A DNA stretch of 64,000 nt. Source: Dendrolimus kikuchii. Its lineage: Eukaryota > Arthropoda > Insecta > Lepidoptera > Lasiocampidae. Shown here piece after piece: positions 63,932 through 64,000 of this stretch. A program made the translations under genes and the position numbers. The notes under the pieces are model-generated. The model was not told where the DNA came from. It saw nothing but the letters and a program-made list of their open reading frames with translations, and searched no databases. Positions within the stretch are counted from its first letter, which is position 1; every line of letters begins with the position of its first letter. The stretch covers positions 908,001-972,000 of the forward strand of contig CM034414.1 in NCBI GenBank assembly GCA_019925095.2. The letters are read 5' to 3'.

Positions 63932-64000
63932 TTTTTTATTGCAGGAGATCAGCAGACAGGCAGACGGCCCACTTGATGGAAAGCGGTTACCATCGCCTAT
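63932..64000 (-). mobile_element. SINE-like family A, cut by the window end
   Basis: T-run, ATTGCAGGAGATCAGCAGAC, GGCAGACGGCCCACTTGATG up to the last base. Confidence 0.7.

Overview
The window looks like a piece of a lepidopteran (moth or butterfly) nuclear genome. The evidence is spliced genes with GT-AG introns, an AT-rich background, a pair of aldo-keto reductases with secretory N-termini like the lepidopteran 3-dehydroecdysone reductase group, and a dense load of insect-type repeats. There are no bacterial operons, no CRISPR array and no convincing functional tRNA or rRNA gene. Almost all long open frames here are transposon debris or antisense shadows. Three host genes can be assembled exon by exon. 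Layout: (1) 0.1-6.2 kb is repeats: a Copia RNase H relic, SINE-like copies, an RTE-type LINE with target-site duplications and two other LINE C-termini. (2) 6.3-17.9 kb, minus strand, is an aldo-keto reductase gene (AKR-1) with seven exons, whose introns hold a near-intact mariner, a solo LTR, tRNA-derived SINEs and a 19-bp minisatellite. (3) 17.9-27.7 kb separates the two AKR genes and holds LINEs, SINE-like elements and two solo LTRs. (4) 27.7-39.2 kb, plus strand, is a divergently transcribed paralogue (AKR-2) with six exons; its introns hold an 8-bp satellite of about 104 near-perfect copies, a perfect 30-bp hairpin and a solo LTR. (5) 39.4-54.8 kb is repeat-rich with no clear gene: foldback elements, a PIF/Harbinger-like MITE, other terminal-inverted-repeat elements and a 300-bp tandem array. 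(6) 54.9-61.6 kb, minus strand, is a beta-1,3-galactosyltransferase (GT31) gene with five recognisable exons and an unusually long insertion in its catalytic domain. (7) 61.6-64 kb is repeats. The most striking observation is that two unrelated genes each carry a 19-bp minisatellite starting exactly at a 5' splice site. In both, the repeat unit is a copy of the exon-intron junction itself (CTAAG|GTAAAT in AKR-1, CTAAAG|GTAAGTG in the galactosyltransferase). The introns therefore begin with 20 and 10 head-to-tail donor-like sites, and in both genes use of any distal donor would bring in an in-frame stop within the first unit. The two AKR paralogues share every intron position except one: AKR-1 has an extra phase-0 intron made mostly of repeats. 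Neither shows a convincing C-terminal exon in the window. All functional statements are inferred from family motifs; no database search was run.
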